Below are positions 4,435 through 5,057 of a DNA stretch of 5,057 bases, piece by piece. The position numbers were made by a program, and so were the translations under genes. Where the stretch lies: NCBI GenBank assembly GCA_009705235.1, contig WLCR01000088.1, forward strand, positions 1 to 5,057, given 5' to 3'. How positions within the stretch are numbered: the first letter of the stretch is position 1; every line of letters starts with the position of its first letter. The DNA is from Actinomycetota bacterium. GTDB taxonomy: Bacteria; Actinomycetota; Actinomycetes; Nanopelagicales; Nanopelagicaceae. The notes beneath the pieces were generated by a model that was not told where the DNA came from, did no database searches, and was given only the letters and a program-made list of their open reading frames with translations.

Positions 4435-5057
4435 ATGAAATCCTGGAGTGAAGTACCTATTCCGCCCATAGATTCGTCAATTCGTTTTCCTGAATTGCAA
4501 CTAACCAACTCTGCATCCGGCACAAAAGAATTGGTACCACGTAAGTCTGTTTATCGAATGTACGTGTGCGGAATAACCCCATATGACGCTACCCATCTTG
4601 GTCACGCGGCCACATATTTAACTTTTGATTTAATCCTTCGTTATCTTCAAGCAAGTGGCTCACAGGTGCGTTATGTTCAAAACATTACTGACATTGATGA
4701 TCCGCTATTGGAGCGTGCCAAGCGTGATGGAGTTGACTGGACTGAACTAGCGAGTCAGCAGATAGATCTATTTCGCGGCGACATGATCAATTTAAGAGTT
4801 ATTCCTCCGGACGATTACATTGGCGCAGTCGATGCAATACCGTTGGTTACTAAAGCTATTGAATTACTTTCAGCTAAAGAGAGCATTTACGCAGTCGACA
4901 AAGATTTGTACTTCAAAGTGCATTCCGATAAACACTTTGGTGAACGATCTAGTTTGTCCGAGCGACAGATGATCGAGATATTTTCAGAACGTGGGGGAGA
5001 CCCATCTCGCATCGGAAAATCAGACCCTCTCGACTGTCTGGTGTGGATGTCACAGCG
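4435..5057 (+). CDS. mshC: Mycothiol ligase MshC, N-terminal half (partial, 207 codons)
   Basis: Cysteine:1D-myo-inosityl 2-amino-2-deoxy-alpha-D-glucopyranoside ligase, which activates cysteine with ATP and joins it to GlcN-Ins in the third enzymatic step of mycothiol synthesis. It is a class I aminoacyl-tRNA synthetase relative. C45 in MYVCGITPYDATHLGHA is the first zinc/cysteine-binding ligand, and H54-L-G-H57 is the HIGH nucleotide-binding motif. NITDIDDPLLERA (83-95) follows. ERGGDPSR with GKSDPLDCLVW (185-204) is the segment that separates MshC from cysteinyl-tRNA synthetase. The start fits the family, which opens with a short MxSW leader of about 40 residues before MYVCG. The C-terminal half, with the remaining zinc ligands and the KMSK-like loop, lies beyond the right edge (full proteins are about 410 aa). 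The gene follows SCO1664 by 20 bp on the same strand. Confidence 0.94.
   Translation, partial: MKSWSEVPIPPIDSSIRFPELQLTNSASGTKELVPRKSVYRMYVCGITPYDATHLGHAATYLTFDLILRYLQASGSQVRYVQNITDIDDPLLERAKRDGVDWTELASQQIDLFRGDMINLRVIPPDDYIGAVDAIPLVTKAIELLSAKESIYAVDKDLYFKVHSDKHFGERSSLSERQMIEIFSERGGDPSRIGKSDPLDCLVWMSQ

Noticed and set aside
4435..5057. Calling the right-edge gene cysteinyl-tRNA synthetase (cysS)
   Set aside because: CGITPYDATHLGHA and ERGGDP...DPLDCLVW are MshC features, and the neighbours are the mshC-associated families.

Overview
The window looks like chromosomal DNA of a low-GC, gene-dense actinobacterium. The strongest evidence is the start of mshC (mycothiol ligase, a pathway specific to Actinobacteria), preceded by three protein families that accompany mshC almost only in this phylum: MSMEG_4193-type phosphomutase, DUF3090 and SCO1664. 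The base composition is moderate rather than GC-rich, intergenic gaps are 20-77 bp, and tRNA-Leu has no encoded CCA. This would fit a streamlined freshwater lineage such as acI/Nanopelagicales, but that placement is an inference from style, not from a marker gene.

Layout from left to right: (1) minus strand, the first 8 codons of a gene running off the left edge behind a strong Shine-Dalgarno (1-26); (2) minus strand, tRNA-Leu(GAG) (104-187); (3) plus strand, an M20-family metallopeptidase (231-1544); (4) minus strand, an aldo/keto reductase (1541-2485) that is convergent with the peptidase and shares its stop tetranucleotide; (5) plus strand, a tightly packed operon: MSMEG_4193-family histidine phosphatase (2537-3214), DUF3090 protein (3211-3720), SCO1664-family kinase-like protein (3704-4414) and the first half of mshC (4435 to the right edge). 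No stretch longer than 77 bp lacks a gene.

Functionally, the operon at 2537-5057 is the coherent unit. MshC joins cysteine to glucosaminyl-inositol in mycothiol synthesis. The three upstream genes have overlapping or almost touching reading frames, so they are very probably co-expressed with it. Their biochemical roles are not established: a phosphatase-like enzyme, a zinc-knuckle-like small protein and a PI3/4-kinase-like protein next to an inositol-thiol ligase. This is the nearest thing here to an undescribed system. The peptidase and aldo/keto reductase are ordinary housekeeping-type enzymes with unknown substrates.

A recurring signal is a TANNNT-like hexamer ending 6-7 nt before the ATG of genes that begin a transcription unit and lack a Shine-Dalgarno, suggesting leaderless mRNAs. 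The internal operon genes have Shine-Dalgarno sequences instead. I see no mobile elements, CRISPR arrays, convincing intrinsic terminators or signs of recent gene transfer.
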